Assembly: GCA_050180235.1 (NCBI GenBank)
Contig: JBFXEJ010000125.1
Location: 1 to 16,753 of the forward strand
Direction: 5' to 3'
DNA length: 16,753 nucleotides
From: JAABRU01 sp050180235
GTDB taxonomy: Bacteria > Desulfobacterota > Desulfobacteria > Desulfobacterales > Desulfococcaceae
The notes beneath the pieces were generated by a model. That model searched no databases, was not told the origin of the DNA, and saw only the letters and a list, made by a program, of their open reading frames with translations. Within the stretch, counting starts at the first letter, position 1. The number at the start of each line of letters is the position of its first letter. A program made the translations under genes and the position numbers. Shown in pieces: positions 15,097-16,753 of this stretch.

Positions 15097-15159
15097 ATGA
15101 AAGTACCGAAAGGTATAAAACAGGAGGCAGCAAAAATGGCGGAACTCCGGCAGGTATAA
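15097..15159 (+). CDS. Possible 20-residue leader peptide
   Basis: An ATG at 15097 preceded by AAGGAAG (15083-15089) opens a frame of 20 codons (MKVPKGIKQEAAKMAELRQV) that stops six bases before the decarboxylase start. A second in-frame ATG at 15136 has a strong AGGAGG about eight bases upstream. It may be a small upstream ORF that couples translation to the decarboxylase, a remnant of a longer gene, or chance. No regulatory codon run (such as repeated Lys, Arg or Trp) is evident. Confidence 0.3.
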   Translation: MKVPKGIKQEAAKMAELRQV

Positions 15160-15165
15160 ATCCTC

Positions 15166-16488
15166 ATGAATTCCAAAGAAAATATAGTCAAGAAAACCAA
15201 AGAACTGCTGCATAAGCTGCCCCCGATCCTTGAAGATCGGGAACTTCTTCCCTTTGTGCGGTCTTTTACCGAAAGATCGTCTGAATTGCTGAAAATTTCT
15301 GCTGACAAAGGCTCGCCTCTCTGGCTGATTGAAACAGATCTGCTGGAGAAACGGGCACTGCATTTTCTGCGGGCTTTCAGAAATGAAATAGGAGAAGTGG
15401 ATGCGTTCTACGCCATGAAAAGCAATAATCATCCGGCAGTTGCAGACTGTCTCATACAGGCCGGTATGGGGCTGGATGTATCAGGCGGACCGGAACTGGA
15501 ACTGGCTCTTTTATTAGGATGCAAACGCATTCTTTTCAGCGGGCCGGGAAAAAACGATGCCGAACTCCGGCTGGCGCTGGCCAATAAGGAACGTGTTACC
15601 ATTCTCATGGACAGCTTTACTGAACTCCGGAGAATCAGTCAAATGGCCTGTGAACAGGGCATTCAGATGAAAGCAGGCATCCGCCTGACAACTCAGGAAA
15701 AGGGACTTTGGCGCAAATTCGGCATTCCCCTGTCTGCACTGAAAGATTTTCTGAACGAAGCGGAAAAAACCGGAAATGTGAAGATTAGCGGTCTGCAGTT
15801 TCACACCAGTTGGAATCTGAATCCGTCCGCACAGACGGCCTTTATCGCCCGGTTGGGAAACTGTCTGAAAATGCTGGATGAAAAATATCCGGCTGCTCTT
15901 GAATTCATTGACATCGGCGGAGGATACTGGCCTGAACAGGGGGAATGGCTGCAAAGGGAGGGAACGCCGGGCGGACAATTGCAGCGGCTTCTGTCACCGG
16001 AAAGTCCCCGGATGGGGGGGCGGTACAGATATGAGTCCATGCCCATTGAAAAGTTTGCTTCTGACATCGGCAATGCTCTCCGGGAGCATATTTTCCCACT
16101 GCTGTCATGCCGAATATACACAGAACCGGGCAGATGGATCTGCAATGATGCGATGCACCTGCTTATGAAAGTTCTGGACAAAAAAGCAGATGACATTGTC
16201 ATTAGCGATGCCGGGATCAACAATATCGGATGGGAACGTTTTGAGACCGACTATTTTCCGGTCATCAATCTGAGCCGTCCGGGGCTGTGCGAGCGGGAAT
16301 GCTATGTATTCGGATGCCTCTGCACACCGCATGACATCTGGGGATACACATATTTCGGACATGGCATTGAAACCGGTGATATACTTCTGATTCCCTGCCA
16401 GGGGGCATATACCTACAGCCTAGGCCAGCAGTTTATCAAACCGGTTGCAAAATGTGTTCTGACAAATTTTTCCAGACATTGCTTATAA
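15166..16488 (+). CDS. Fold-type III PLP-dependent decarboxylase (LysA/ornithine decarboxylase superfamily)
   Basis: A 440-residue enzyme with the alanine racemase-like barrel and C-terminal beta domain. The PLP Schiff-base lysine is in FYAMKSN (K85), followed by LDVSGGPELELALLLG. FHTSWN corresponds to the 'HVGS' region, DIGGGY (D249, G251-253) binds phosphate, EPGRW (E320) contacts the pyridine nitrogen, and CTPHD (C386, D390) is the second-subunit active-site motif. GAYTYSLGQQF near the C-terminus matches the terminal GAY motif. It therefore probably decarboxylates a basic or diamino acid. The substrate (meso-diaminopimelate, ornithine, lysine or another) cannot be read from the sequence, and HTSWN rather than the usual LysA HIGS argues against routine diaminopimelate decarboxylase. 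An N-terminal extension of about 50 residues precedes the barrel. The ATG has only a poor upstream site; a short ORF just before it may couple translation. There are no pathway neighbours. Confidence 0.8.
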   Translation: MNSKENIVKKTKELLHKLPPILEDRELLPFVRSFTERSSELLKISADKGSPLWLIETDLLEKRALHFLRAFRNEIGEVDAFYAMKSNNHPAVADCLIQAGMGLDVSGGPELELALLLGCKRILFSGPGKNDAELRLALANKERVTILMDSFTELRRISQMACEQGIQMKAGIRLTTQEKGLWRKFGIPLSALKDFLNEAEKTGNVKISGLQFHTSWNLNPSAQTAFIARLGNCLKMLDEKYPAALEFIDIGGGYWPEQGEWLQREGTPGGQLQRLLSPESPRMGGRYRYESMPIEKFASDIGNALREHIFPLLSCRIYTEPGRWICNDAMHLLMKVLDKKADDIVISDAGINNIGWERFETDYFPVINLSRPGLCERECYVFGCLCTPHDIWGYTYFGHGIETGDILLIPCQGAYTYSLGQQFIKPVAKCVLTNFSRHCL

Positions 16489-16491
16489 AAA

Positions 16492-16570
16492 TCAGGAACC
16501 TGCCCTCTTTTACTGTCATACCGCCGTTCGCGGGTATGAACGGAAAGATTTGCCAAATCAGGGTTCCTGA
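16492..16570. repeat. 9-bp inverted repeat after the decarboxylase
   Basis: TCAGGAACC (16492-16500) and GGTTCCTGA (16562-16570) are perfect inverted arms flanked by AAAA and ATTTT, starting four bases after the decarboxylase stop. Between them, CATACCGCCG and CGGGTATG form a smaller imperfect hairpin. It could act as a weak terminator, with the run ATTTTCATTTT following, or be another small repeat element. Confidence 0.45.
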
Positions 16571-16591
16571 ATTTTCATTTTGGGACTACTG

Positions 16592-16737
16592 GGTAGTGGT
16601 GCAAATCTGTTGATCCAAAAATTCCCCTCCCCTGGTGGGAGGGGTCAGGGGAGGGGGATAATCAGTGATGTTTTCACCCTCCCCCTGCCCCACCCTCAGG
16701 GGAGGGGAGACCTTATCAACGGATTTGACCCACTACC
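16592..16737. repeat. Nested inverted-repeat element at the right edge
   Basis: The outer 23-base arms 16592-16614 and 16715-16737 are reverse complements with three mismatches (left arm begins GGTAGTGGTGCAAATC). Inside, CCCCTCCCCTGGTGGGAGGG (from about 16624) and a related CCCTCCCC/GGGGAGGGG tract to about 16707 form a second, G/C-tract-rich inverted arrangement. This type of CCCCTCCC sequence is, to my recollection, a widespread intergenic repeat. No ORF is present. Confidence 0.65.
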
Positions 16738-16753
16738 GACGACTGTAAGGATT

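Overview
This 16.75 kb window has moderate GC, long non-coding stretches full of short inverted-repeat elements, and a gene mix typical of a large, repeat-rich Desulfobacterota genome. A Desulfobacterales relative such as Desulfonema is my best guess, from general resemblance only. No rRNA, tRNA or CRISPR array was seen.

Layout. The left edge holds the C-terminal end of an IS630-type transposase (3-113). Next come a consensus sigma70-type promoter and a hairpin leader, then two tandem, closely related genes for AAA-ATPase-like / PD-(D/E)XK nuclease proteins (450-2252 and 2266-4044). Two inverted-repeat elements (4058-4310) separate these from a class I SAM methyltransferase (4357-5157). A repeat-bearing gap leads to a 704-residue HEAT-repeat protein (5571-7685). 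This converges, across two more inverted-repeat elements, on a minus-strand gene (8196-10709) that fuses a DHH/DHHA1 phosphoesterase to an NmrA/SDR-type NAD(P)-binding protein with a DUF2867-like C-terminus.

Divergent from that gene is a compact four-gene plus-strand cluster: a SixA-like phosphohistidine phosphatase, a small rhomboid protease, a multi-pass membrane protein ending in a (Cys-Gly-Gly-Gly)n tail, and a radical SAM/SPASM enzyme starting one base after the tail's stop codon. The last pair looks like a substrate/maturase arrangement of RiPP type and is the most interesting part of the window. A nucleotidyltransferase-fold protein with Asn-x-Asn in place of the catalytic acidic pair follows (14022-14759), then a 27-bp perfect inverted-repeat element, a possible 20-codon leader ORF, and a fold-type III PLP decarboxylase of the LysA/ornithine decarboxylase superfamily (15166-16488). 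The right edge is another nested inverted-repeat element.

How the genes relate. Only two units look like operons by spacing: the tandem ATPase/nuclease pair, and sixA-rhomboid-Gly/Cys protein-radical SAM. The rest are single transcription units separated by repeat elements. At least five of the intergenic gaps carry hairpin or terminal-inverted-repeat elements, and several share the terminal motif ATACCAAATC while their interiors differ.
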